A DNA stretch of 64,000 bases from NCBI RefSeq assembly GCF_000714815.1, contig NZ_JMIH01000015.1:62001-126000 (forward strand), in the 5' to 3' direction. Position numbers and translations under genes: made by a program. Positions within the stretch are counted from its first letter, which is position 1. Each line of letters opens with the position of its first letter. The notes beneath the pieces were generated by a model that was not told the DNA's origin, made no database searches, and worked only from the letters and a program-made list of their open reading frames with translations. Below are positions 37,361 through 44,612 of this stretch, one piece after another. Origin of the DNA: Anditalea andensis. Its GTDB lineage: Bacteria; Bacteroidota; Bacteroidia; Cytophagales; Cyclobacteriaceae.

Positions 37361-37995
37361 TGTTGAATACCCATAACATTTATTTTCGATATGATGCCGA
37401 AAATGAATTTCATCTTCCCGATTTAAGTCTTAAAGGAGGGCAGAACCTATTGATATTAGGCCAATCAGGAAGCGGTAAGACTACACTGTTAAATATTCTG
37501 GGAGGACTGTTGAAGCCTATAAATGGGGAGGTTATTATTGATAATACTTCCATATATAAACTTTATGAAAGTAAACTGGATAAGTTTAGGGGCAATAATA
37601 TAGGCATCGTTTTTCAAAAACCTCATATTATTACCGCTCTGACGGTAAGGGAAAACCTGCAATTGGCAGCATATTTTGCCCATTCACAGAGCGGTGATAG
37701 AATAGATTATATTTTAAACGAGCTCGATATAGGCCACAAAGCGCAATCAAAAATCCAGCATCTCAGTGAGGGTGAAGCTCAGCGCGTTTCCATTGCAAGA
37801 GCTTTGGTAAATTCTCCAAAAATTATATTGGCTGATGAACCCACTTCTAGTCTGGATGATGTCAATTCACATAGAGTGATGGAACTGCTTATGGAGCAAG
37901 CGGGTAAAATGGACGCTGTTCTTATCGTCGTAACGCATGATCAAAGGGTGAAAAACCACATTTCTAACCGTATAACTGTAGGAGTAAAGAAATGA
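37360..37995 (+). CDS. ABC transporter ATP-binding subunit (LolD/MacB-type)
   Basis: The ATPase of a type VII (MacB/FtsX-like) ABC system, 211 residues. Walker A is ILGQSGSGKTTLLN, the signature is HLSEGEAQRVSIARALV (Glu replaces the first Gly of LSGGE), and Walker B is IILADEPTSSLDD followed by VVTHDQRVK. The start ATG shares a base with the stop of the receiver-kinase gene (taATG), and the stop overlaps the permease start by four bases. The pair therefore forms a transporter that is transcribed with a sensor system. The transported substrate is inferred only from the permease. Confidence 0.92.
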   Translation: MLNTHNIYFRYDAENEFHLPDLSLKGGQNLLILGQSGSGKTTLLNILGGLLKPINGEVIIDNTSIYKLYESKLDKFRGNNIGIVFQKPHIITALTVRENLQLAAYFAHSQSGDRIDYILNELDIGHKAQSKIQHLSEGEAQRVSIARALVNSPKIILADEPTSSLDDVNSHRVMELLMEQAGKMDAVLIVVTHDQRVKNHISNRITVGVKK

Positions 37996-39272
37996 ATATA
38001 TTAAAATTAAGTTGGAAATACCTCATTTCAAAGCCCCTGAATACAGGTCTGAATATTTTACTGCTGGCACTGGGCCTATCTGTTATTACGGTGCTGATTC
38101 TGCTGCAGCACCAGTTTGAATCTAAACTTACAAAGGGAGCAGAAGGAATAGATTTAGTAGTAGGTGCCAAGGGCAGTCCTTTACAACTGATACTTTCCAG
38201 TGTATATCATATCGATTTTCCTACAGGTAATATACCTTTGGAGGAAGCACGGAGACTGTCCCAAAACAGATTGGTAAAGAATGCTATTCCTTTGGGGCTT
38301 GGTGATAATTATCAGGGATTTAGGATAGTGGGTACAAATCATGATTACCTGGCGTTATATCCACATGCATTTTCGGAAGGAAGAGTATGGGATAAGCCAT
38401 ATGAAGTAGTATTGGGAAGTATAGTAGCGGACAAAACATCTCTTTCTGTGGGAGATACATTCATCGGCTCTCATGGCATCTCGGCAGGCAGTCATGATCA
38501 TGATGAGCATCAGTATGTAGTGGCAGGGGTATTAGAAAGTGGAAATAATGTTCTTGATAATCTTGTCCTGACCAGTATAGAGACGGTGTGGTTTACTCAT
38601 GATGAGGAAGAGGAAAATGACCATAACCATGACCATGATCATAACCATGACCATGATCATAACCATGACCATGACCATGATCATGAGAAGACTGATGTAG
38701 TGGTTAAATCAGGTCTGCCGGAATCAGAAGAAGAAAGGGAGATTACCACCTTACTTGTCCAGTATAGAAATCCTATTGCAGCGGTTCAGCTTCCCCGGTT
38801 TATAAACAGTAGAACTTCTATGCAGGCAGCTTCTCCTGCTTTTGAAATCAATCGGTTGTTCGAACTATTGGGCATAGGAGTTTCATTAATGCAGGGATTG
38901 GCTATAGCTATAATAATTGTGGCGGGGTTAAGTATCTTTATTGCACTATATAATGCTATGAAGGAACGTAAATATGATTTAGCTGTGATGAGGACTTTAG
39001 GAGCCTCCAAGGGGTTGCTTTTTTTTCATATTATATTGGAAGGGGTAATTCTTACCGGAATAGGAGCTGTGGCAGGGATTTTAATGGGGCACCTTTTTCT
39101 AAGTGTTTTAGTTAATATAAACGAGCAGGGACCTATTTCCGGAATTTCTGCTTGGGTATGGCTTCCTGAAGAGATATTTATCTTGCTATATGCTCTAGGG
39201 GTGGGGATTTTAGCTTCTATTATACCGGCGTGGAGGGCTTACCAAACTGATATAGCAGGACAATTGACCTAA
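37992..39272 (+). CDS. FtsX-type ABC permease with a His/Asp-rich periplasmic loop
   Basis: The partner permease of the preceding ATPase, 426 residues. One membrane helix lies near residues 20-40 (GLNILLLALGLSVITVLILL). A large periplasmic domain follows, and the C-terminal FtsX core has three helices (about 295-320, 345-375, 395-420). The periplasmic domain holds a metal-binding-like insert at residues 203-233, three copies of HNHDHD inside an acidic stretch. A second cluster, SHDHDEHQ, lies near residue 170. Such loops usually hold Zn, Co or Ni. Resemblance in order to Zur-regulated zinc loci with LolD/FtsX-like subunits (Vibrio zrg type) is an inference from recall. No periplasmic binding protein gene is nearby. 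Confidence 0.85.
   Translation: MNILKLSWKYLISKPLNTGLNILLLALGLSVITVLILLQHQFESKLTKGAEGIDLVVGAKGSPLQLILSSVYHIDFPTGNIPLEEARRLSQNRLVKNAIPLGLGDNYQGFRIVGTNHDYLALYPHAFSEGRVWDKPYEVVLGSIVADKTSLSVGDTFIGSHGISAGSHDHDEHQYVVAGVLESGNNVLDNLVLTSIETVWFTHDEEEENDHNHDHDHNHDHDHNHDHDHDHEKTDVVVKSGLPESEEEREITTLLVQYRNPIAAVQLPRFINSRTSMQAASPAFEINRLFELLGIGVSLMQGLAIAIIIVAGLSIFIALYNAMKERKYDLAVMRTLGASKGLLFFHIILEGVILTGIGAVAGILMGHLFLSVLVNINEQGPISGISAWVWLPEEIFILLYALGVGILASIIPAWRAYQTDIAGQLT
38622..38686 (+). repeat. 18-bp tandem repeat inside the permease gene
   Basis: CATAACCATGACCATGAT occurs at 38622-38639 and 38640-38657, with a third copy differing by one base at 38658-38675 and a partial CATGATCATGAG after it. It encodes (HNHDHD)x3, so copy number would change the length of the metal-binding loop in units of six residues without breaking the frame. 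Confidence 0.9.
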
Positions 39273-39379
39273 ATGTTAAAAAGAATTTACAGTTGAAATT
39301 AAATATGATCCAATTATCATTCAGTAAAAATATTGCTTTGATAGTTCGGCAAATCAGGCTATCTAATGTGATTACACCT

Positions 39380-39397
39380 GCCTGACGGAAGTCAGGC
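39380..39397. repeat. GCCTGAC-GGAA-GTCAGGC palindrome
   Basis: A perfect 7-base stem with a GGAA tetraloop between the permease and the small secreted protein gene. It has no long T-run, so it is not a clear terminator. It may be a REP-type element related to the CCTGC palindrome at 18060. Confidence 0.55.
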
Positions 39398-39423
39398 TTG
39401 ACCTTTGAAAAAAATATAATCAG

Positions 39424-39864
39424 ATGAATAAAATTAAAATATCTTTAGTTGCTTTAATCACCTTTTTGGTATGTAACGCATCTTTCTCACAGGAGGTTAA
39501 TGTCTGGAAGGACCTGTCTAATGTTACTTATAAAATAGGTGAAGACGATTTTGGAGAATTGTACTTGCCGGTTTTTGATGATAAAATCAAAAAACTGGAA
39601 GGAAAAGCCATTACGGCAGATGGCTATATCATTCCTTTTGAGGGGATGTTTAAGCCCGAGCATATTATACTCTCATCTCTGCCCCTGGCTGAATGTTTTT
39701 TCTGTGGATCAGGTGGACCAGAGACAGTGATGGAAGTCATGCTTAAAAAACCTATAAAATATACCTCTAAAAGGGTTCAGGTTAAAGGGACGTTAGTCTT
39801 AAATTCAAAGGATCCTGAAAAGCTCATGTATATTTTGAAAGATGCAGAACTGCTGACCAATTAA
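39424..39864 (+). CDS. Small secreted protein, DUF3299-like
   Basis: A 146-residue exported protein with a signal peptide (ISLVALITFLVCNASFSQ). The mature domain runs LEGKAITADGYIIPFEGMFK, then EHIILSSLPLAECFFCGSGG, and ends as beta-rich sequence, suggesting a small OB-like fold similar to DUF3299 proteins. The CFFC motif in AECFFCGSGGPE could bind metal or make a disulfide. The gene is 151 bases after the permease, with a hairpin between, so it may be cotranscribed at reduced level. In metal-uptake loci of other bacteria a DUF3299 protein accompanies a LolD/FtsX pair; this comparison needs a homology search. Confidence 0.65.
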   Translation: MNKIKISLVALITFLVCNASFSQEVNVWKDLSNVTYKIGEDDFGELYLPVFDDKIKKLEGKAITADGYIIPFEGMFKPEHIILSSLPLAECFFCGSGGPETVMEVMLKKPIKYTSKRVQVKGTLVLNSKDPEKLMYILKDAELLTN

Positions 39865-39884
39865 AATAGGCTCCATAAAATAAA

Positions 39885-39911
39885 AAAAAGCTCCATTAAT
39901 TGGAGCTTTTT
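39885..39911. terminator. Bidirectional terminator overlapping a coding end
   Basis: AAAAAGCTCCA (39885-39895) and TGGAGCTTTTT (39901-39911) form the hairpin. On the plus strand it ends the secreted-protein gene. On the minus strand it serves the aminotransferase gene, whose last codons (Ala-Lys-Ser-Ser-Asn-stop) lie inside the stem and loop. Confidence 0.85.
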
Positions 39912-40717
39912 GCTTCTTCAGCTTTAAAGTTTTCCAGGACAGAAAGTGTTAAAGGCCCAGGTTTGCCGTTGCCGATGATATGGTCATCTATCTGTGTAAC
40001 TGGCAGCAGACGCTTAGTGGTACTGGTCATAAAAACCTCATCGGCAGATATAACCTCTTCCAAAGTAATATCGCGAACCTCTGTTTCTGGTACTAGTTTT
40101 AAGACATTTTTCCTGGTTATTCCATTTAAGATGTTTGATTGGGGGGTGGCCAATCTACCTTTTTGTACTATGAAAATATTGCTTCTGCTACTTTCCGATA
40201 TAAGTCCTTTATGGAAATATAATACATCTTCTGCATTTTTTTCTTTCCATGTTATGCTGGAAAAAACCGCCTGGCTATAGTTGGTAGTTTTTATAGTTGG
40301 AAGGGGTCTGACATATTCTTCGGTTATTAATTTAACACCGTTCCTAAATTTTTCTTCTCCAGGGAGTAATAAATCTTCGCAAAATATAAACAATTTTCCT
40401 TCTGCCGGGCTAAAATGATTGGCAGAGACTCCACCGGATAGCACCATTCTCACCCCCCCTTGTTTGAGGTCATTTTTATCTATAAGCATACCAATTATCT
40501 CGGTTAATTCCTTTTTGCTGTAGGATAAAGGAAGATGGGTGTGGGAGGCGGAATTAATAAACCTATCTAAGTAATCTTCCAAAAAAAGGGGTCTGTAATT
40601 TACTGTTCTGAAAAAGTCAAATATACCATATCCTCTGGTCAGTCCTATATCGGAAGGATGAATACGGGCTTCTTCAGTCAATATTATTTTTTGCTCTGCG
40701 AAACAATAGGTTTTCAT
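39896..40717 (-). CDS. Aminotransferase class IV (BCAT/D-amino acid transaminase/ADC lyase fold)
   Basis: A 273-residue PLP enzyme of the fold-type IV class. The N-terminal block EARIHPSDIGLTRGYGIFDF, followed by FRT, is typical. The catalytic Lys is in LPTIKTTNYSQAVF near residue 142. The pattern ISESSRSNIFIVQKGRLATP, followed by NGITRKNVLKL, is the cofactor/phosphate-site region. The family includes branched-chain aminotransferases, D-alanine transaminase and aminodeoxychorismate lyase, and no residue pattern visible here settles which. It is convergent with the secreted-protein gene and divergent from the MerC gene. Confidence 0.88.
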   Translation of the reverse strand: MKTYCFAEQKIILTEEARIHPSDIGLTRGYGIFDFFRTVNYRPLFLEDYLDRFINSASHTHLPLSYSKKELTEIIGMLIDKNDLKQGGVRMVLSGGVSANHFSPAEGKLFIFCEDLLLPGEEKFRNGVKLITEEYVRPLPTIKTTNYSQAVFSSITWKEKNAEDVLYFHKGLISESSRSNIFIVQKGRLATPQSNILNGITRKNVLKLVPETEVRDITLEEVISADEVFMTSTTKRLLPVTQIDDHIIGNGKPGPLTLSVLENFKAEEAKSSN

Positions 40718-40955
40718 AAATCAGGAAGTTGTTTATTAATAAAGTCAATCAATACCTTTAAAGGAATTGTTTCTATAAATGTGGCCGCTTAATAATAGGC
40801 CTATTCTGTCCATAGCGTTAACATTTATTTATGTCAGAATTTTTTTGGTGTTGTAAAATTTTGTTTTTTATGATGCATTAAAGGTAATTATAATTTGCTA
40901 TTAAAGTAAATGGTTAGAATTTCAGCATTTATTTTTTTAAAAGGGAAACATATTT

Positions 40956-40976
40956 TATATTTGCAATTATGTTGCA
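40956..40976 (+). promoter_or_regulatory. -7 element and overlapping palindrome at the MerC start codon
   Basis: TATATTTG (40956-40963) fits the Bacteroidota -7 consensus. It overlaps TGCAA-TTATG-TTGCA (40962-40976), a perfect 5-base dyad that includes the ATG of the MerC gene. The message would be nearly leaderless. The dyad resembles a metalloregulator (Zur-like) site, but TTTGCA alone is common after the -7 box, so part of the match may be chance. Confidence 0.45.
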
Positions 40977-41358
40977 TAAACTTAAACTTATATCTCAAAG
41001 CAAATCCGATTTTATCGGTATATCTGCCTCTATAGCCTGCATAGTTCACTGTTTGGCTGCACCTGCTCTGGTATCTATAGGGTATATATTCAATTATACC
41101 ATTCTGGGGCATTGGCACATATTGGATTATTTTTTTATTGTTATAGCAGTTATTGCTGTATATTTTAGTACCAGAAACTCCCCGTCCTCCAGATTAAAGT
41201 ATTTATTTTGGATAATTGTATCTATGTTTTCTCTTAGTATTTTACTTCACGAAAGATATGAAGGACTGGAAGTAATTACGCTATTGAGCTCTATATTTTT
41301 AATCATATTACACTATCTTCACCATCGGTTGTCGGCAGTCAAAAAGCGAACGAAATAA
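40969..41358 (+). CDS. MerC-domain membrane protein
   Basis: A 129-residue protein of four predicted helices with the MerC fold: DFIGISASIACIVHCLAAPA includes the Cys-x2-His-Cys pair in the first helix, and HWHILDYFFIVIAVIAVYF lies in the second. MerC proteins are mercury-uptake relatives. In Bacteroidota this branch often sits beside metal-homeostasis genes and its substrate is not certain. No mer operon is present. The ATG at 40969 follows a -7 box by five bases. It lies near the His-rich ABC system, which supports a metal role. Confidence 0.82.
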   Translation: MLHKLKLISQSKSDFIGISASIACIVHCLAAPALVSIGYIFNYTILGHWHILDYFFIVIAVIAVYFSTRNSPSSRLKYLFWIIVSMFSLSILLHERYEGLEVITLLSSIFLIILHYLHHRLSAVKKRTK

Positions 41359-41420
41359 CTGTTATATAGATTCCTTCTGATTTTTTCATAACTTGGGGGG
41401 ATTATTAAATACGCTGCATC

Positions 41421-41888
41421 ATGATTACTAAATGTCCCCAGATTAGTTTATTATATGGTATATTTTTAGGTGTTTTATTGAGTTGTGGATCACCTGGATC
41501 TTCCAATAAAGAACAAAAAGTCACAGTAGAGGAAAAGAGCACAAATGATGAATTAAAAAATGAAGTGATAGCCATCCATGATGAAGTTATGCCTAAAATG
41601 GGTGCCCTGAAATCTCATCAAAAAAGATTACATGATGAAGTAGCGGATCTTCAATCACGAAATGAGGGTCAGTATCAAGAGGGAATTGAAATACGTCAGC
41701 GGCTGGCACATGATCTAGACCAGGCATACGAAGATATGTTTATCTGGATGAGGCAATTCCGTCCTGAGTTAGAGGGTATGGATGAACAAGAAAGCAAAGC
41801 TTATTTATTGGATCAGAAAGAGAAAGTGATTATAGTCAATGAAAATATAAAATCTGCTTTGAGTCGGGCTGAGGAGGTGACATTATAA
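41421..41888 (+). CDS. Hypothetical helical lipoprotein
   Basis: A 155-residue lipoprotein (signal LLYGIFLGVLLSCGSPGSSN, Cys in LLSCG). The mature part is helical and charged, with AIHDEVMPKMGALKSHQKRL and IEIRQRLAHDLDQAYEDMFI; no known domain was recognised. It is 62 bases after MerC in the same direction and converges with the cytochrome gene. Cotranscription with MerC is possible. The function is unknown. Confidence 0.72.
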   Translation: MITKCPQISLLYGIFLGVLLSCGSPGSSNKEQKVTVEEKSTNDELKNEVIAIHDEVMPKMGALKSHQKRLHDEVADLQSRNEGQYQEGIEIRQRLAHDLDQAYEDMFIWMRQFRPELEGMDEQESKAYLLDQKEKVIIVNENIKSALSRAEEVTL

Positions 41889-41906
41889 AGTAAAAAAATT
41901 TATTGA

Positions 41907-42347
41907 TTAGTCTTTTAAGAAATCTGCTACTTGATTAGCATCAATTACACCAGTATGATCTCCCCAGATATTATAAATATATGTAGTGATTTGCGCTATT
42001 TCCATATTAGTAAGGTGAGGATTACTCGGCATGTTTTGATTATAAACTACCCCGTTTACAGTTATTTCTCCTCTTAATCCATGTTTAATAATTTTTACAG
42101 TTCTGCTTATATCATCCTTCATATAATCTGAATGAGCAAGTGGAGGTATGACCCGTCCCAAACCCGATCCATCTGTCTGGTGACAATTAGCACAGTTTTT
42201 TTCATACAGGTTTTTGCCTTCTACTGCATATTGCTTTGTTTTGGTATCTTTAATATGGGATAAGGATGGCGATTTACCTTGTTCACTATCACATCCTATA
42301 AAACACAATAGTATGCAGAAGGTCAAAAATGGAAATTGAATTTTCAT
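41907..42347 (-). CDS. c-type cytochrome lipoprotein
   Basis: A 146-residue lipoprotein with Cys19 in FIGCDSEQG and one heme c motif CANCH at residues 52-56 (KNCANCHQTDGSGL). The Met in NQNMPSNPHLT is the likely axial ligand. The single-heme cytochrome c domain fits periplasmic electron transfer. The start overlaps the SCO1 stop by four bases (ATGA), so both are read from one message that begins upstream with the HemJ-like gene. Confidence 0.9.
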   Translation of the reverse strand: MKIQFPFLTFCILLCFIGCDSEQGKSPSLSHIKDTKTKQYAVEGKNLYEKNCANCHQTDGSGLGRVIPPLAHSDYMKDDISRTVKIIKHGLRGEITVNGVVYNQNMPSNPHLTNMEIAQITTYIYNIWGDHTGVIDANQVADFLKD

Positions 42348-43006
42348 TCTATACTGGGTAATAGTTTGGGAATATCATTCATCAGCTTGTTTACCTGATC
42401 AGATTTGGTGCCATCATAGATGCCCCTTATATGGCCGTTTTGATCTACCAGTATGAAAGCACCACTGTGAAGAAACCCCCCGGGTTCATCCTTATCTTCC
42501 ATAGCGGTAGTCATATAGCTGGTTTGGCCGATTTCGTATACATGCTCCTGATCTCCTGTAAGGAAATGCCAGGTATCCGCATTTGCTACCCCCAATCTTT
42601 CAGAATAGTCTTTTAATAATGGGACAGTATCATAGCTAGGATCTATACTGTGGCTCAATATTTTAAAATCCGGATGATCTCCAAAGCGATCATAGACCCT
42701 CAGCATTTCTGTTTTCATAACAGGGCAGATGGTGGGGCAACTGGTAAAAAAGAAATCAGCTACATATACTTTCCCCTCTACTGTTTCATTGGTTACTGTG
42801 TCGCCATCTTGGTTTACAAATGAGAAATCTGCTATTTGATGATATACGGTATCGATGATTACCCTTCCGTCTACTTCCCTGTTTTCTGTATATCGGTGGC
42901 CTAAAATAGGAAGTTCCCCTCTTTTATCCCCTTCTGTATTGCAGCTGGGGAACAGTAAAGTAGAACATATCGCGGATAAAATTAAAACAAACTGATTTCT
43001 AAACAT
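42344..43006 (-). CDS. SCO1/SenC copper chaperone-like protein
   Basis: A 220-residue lipoprotein (FRNQFVLILSAICSTLLFPS, then Cys22). The thioredoxin-like SCO domain has the CxxxC copper site in FFTSCPTICPVMK, the SIDPSYD segment and the distal His in FLHSGAFILVDQNG. SCO proteins mature the CuA centre of cytochrome oxidase or act as redox sensors. A longer frame begins at 43033, but the signal peptide starts at 43006, so that start is used. It lies 35 bases downstream of the HemJ-like gene and overlaps the cytochrome gene. Confidence 0.9.
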   Translation of the reverse strand: MFRNQFVLILSAICSTLLFPSCNTEGDKRGELPILGHRYTENREVDGRVIIDTVYHQIADFSFVNQDGDTVTNETVEGKVYVADFFFTSCPTICPVMKTEMLRVYDRFGDHPDFKILSHSIDPSYDTVPLLKDYSERLGVANADTWHFLTGDQEHVYEIGQTSYMTTAMEDKDEPGGFLHSGAFILVDQNGHIRGIYDGTKSDQVNKLMNDIPKLLPSIE

Positions 43007-43041
43007 CGAATTTTTATTAGCTCTACACATCAAATATATTT

Positions 43042-43578
43042 TTAGTTCCTTTCCCTCACTTTCTTATATGCCCATATTCCAAACATAAGAGCAGCACTTA
43101 ATAATATGAGGCCTGCTAGTCCCCAGGCCATGTCAACAAGGTTTTTTAATACTATCAGAAATACTATGGCAAATAATAGTACAGTAGCTCCTTCATTCCA
43201 TAGTCTTAGCTGGTTACTGGTCCATTTAGTGATGCCACTTTGTAGCTCTTTATAGATAAAATGGCATTTGAGGTGATAGATATAAAGGAAAAAAACAAAT
43301 GCCAACTTTGCCTGCATGAATCCCATCTGCAAAAATCCCCACCTGTAATATAAAGTCCAAAACCCGAATAAGAGAGTCAGTATGGCCGATGGCCATGTTA
43401 TTCCCATCCAAAGCCTTTTAGCCATGAGGTCCAGTTGGGGCTTTAAAATTTTTATTTCACCTTCTGGTCTTTCCATAGCCTCTGTTTGGTATATGAATAG
43501 CCGTACAATGTAAAAAAGGCCTGCAAACCAGGTGACGATAAATATAATATGTAAGGATTTAATATAATCGAATGCCAT
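43042..43578 (-). CDS. hemJ: HemJ/CopD-like membrane protein (protoporphyrinogen oxidase family)
   Basis: A 178-residue membrane protein with four helices. The N-terminus AFDYIKSLHIIFIVTWFAGL, then YIVRLFIYQ, is the HemJ signature, with a conserved His near residue 10 and an Arg near residue 26. HemJ oxidises protoporphyrinogen IX in heme synthesis; CopD relatives act in copper transport. The residues visible agree better with HemJ. It is the promoter-proximal gene of a three-gene set with SCO1 and cytochrome c, which gives a heme/respiration theme. Confidence 0.78.
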   Translation of the reverse strand: MAFDYIKSLHIIFIVTWFAGLFYIVRLFIYQTEAMERPEGEIKILKPQLDLMAKRLWMGITWPSAILTLLFGFWTLYYRWGFLQMGFMQAKLAFVFFLYIYHLKCHFIYKELQSGITKWTSNQLRLWNEGATVLLFAIVFLIVLKNLVDMAWGLAGLILLSAALMFGIWAYKKVRERN

Positions 43579-43821
43579 TACTGAATTTTTCCCCTAAATT
43601 AAGGCCTTATCTGTTTACCTGCAATTGGCCTCTAATCTATTATCTCATAAATTACAAATGTGATTAAATAGACTCAAGGCTGCATTTATTTATTTGATTA
43701 TATGTAGCATATCTTATTTATGCTGGACGGCATATTTTTTTATAGCTTTTGAAATATTTATAATTTATGAATGGCAGATTTCTTGCGTAAAATTGACCAT
43801 AAACTATTTACCAGATGTTAT

Positions 43822-44490
43822 ATGGCAACTACTAATAAGTATAAAGCATTTATTTTTGATATGAATGGCACTTTAATAGATGATATGAAATACCATACTG
43901 ATGCTTGGTATGAAATTCTTACTAAAGAACTGGGTTCAGATCTAAGCTATGAAAATCTAAAAGCTGAGATGTACGGAAAAAATGCTGAATTGCTTGTCCG
44001 GGTTTTTGGAGAGGATTATTTTCAGCCTGAGGAGATAGAACAGCATTCGGTCAACAAAGAGAAGCAATATCAAAAAATATATAAACCTCACCTCGAAGCC
44101 ATTTCAGGGTTACAGGATTTTTTGTCAAAGGCAGAGAAAAATAATATAGCCATGGGCATAGGGTCAGCCGCTATAATGTTTAATGTCGATTTTGTTTTGG
44201 ATAATCTTGATCTTCGCAGATATTTTGCCTCATTGATCAGTGCAGATGAAGTCGAACGGAGTAAACCTGATCCTGAAACATTTTTAAAAGGAGCGGAAGC
44301 TTTAGGGGTAAAACCCGAGGAATGTCTGGTATTTGAAGATGCCCCGAAGGGAGTGGAAGCAGCCAGGAATGCCGGGATGGATGCTGTAGTTTTGACTACG
44401 ATGCACGGGAAAGAGGAATTTGCAGCGCTCGATAATATCAAGTTCTTTATAAAAGACTATGAAGACCCCCAGCTTGACCAGCTGATTTAA
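43822..44490 (+). CDS. HAD-superfamily hydrolase (beta-phosphoglucomutase-like) with DxN motif
   Basis: A 222-residue HAD phosphatase/phosphomutase relative. Motif I is FDMNGTLIDD, where the second residue of the normal DxD pair is Asn, not Asp. The rest is standard: a cap with YHTDAWYEIL, motif II MGIGSAA, the Lys in SKPDPETFLKG, and motif IV LVFEDAPKGVEAARNAGM. An extended start at 43771 would add MADFLRKIDHKLFTRCY; the ATG 43822 fits family length better. The altered catalytic acid suggests a modified activity. It ends 8 bases before a MITE-like element, opposite araA. A role in arabinose metabolism is only suggested by position. Confidence 0.82.
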   Translation: MATTNKYKAFIFDMNGTLIDDMKYHTDAWYEILTKELGSDLSYENLKAEMYGKNAELLVRVFGEDYFQPEEIEQHSVNKEKQYQKIYKPHLEAISGLQDFLSKAEKNNIAMGIGSAAIMFNVDFVLDNLDLRRYFASLISADEVERSKPDPETFLKGAEALGVKPEECLVFEDAPKGVEAARNAGMDAVVLTTMHGKEEFAALDNIKFFIKDYEDPQLDQLI

Positions 44491-44497
44491 AAAATAA

Positions 44498-44606
44498 GAG
44501 GCTGTCTCATAAGTAAAGACAGCCTCTGTTTCATTCGGGTCAGTATCTGAATCAATTTTCATACAGCCAAGTCCCAGGCTATTGAATCGACTTACAAGAC
44601 AGCCTC
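44498..44606. mobile_element. MITE-like element with 17-bp terminal inverted repeats
   Basis: GAGGCTGTCTCATAAGT (44498-44514) and the inverted ACTTACAAGACAGCCTC (44590-44606) match at 15 of 17 positions and enclose 109 bases without a gene. The left end also forms a perfect hairpin with AGACAGCCTC (44517-44526), followed by TGTTT. No clear target duplication was seen. The element lies between two convergent genes and probably acts as their terminator. Confidence 0.6.
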
Positions 44607-44612
44607 TTTATA

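Noticed and set aside
38622-38686. Short regular repeats as a possible CRISPR array
   Set aside because: The units are contiguous 18-bp repeats without spacers and encode a His/Asp loop in frame.
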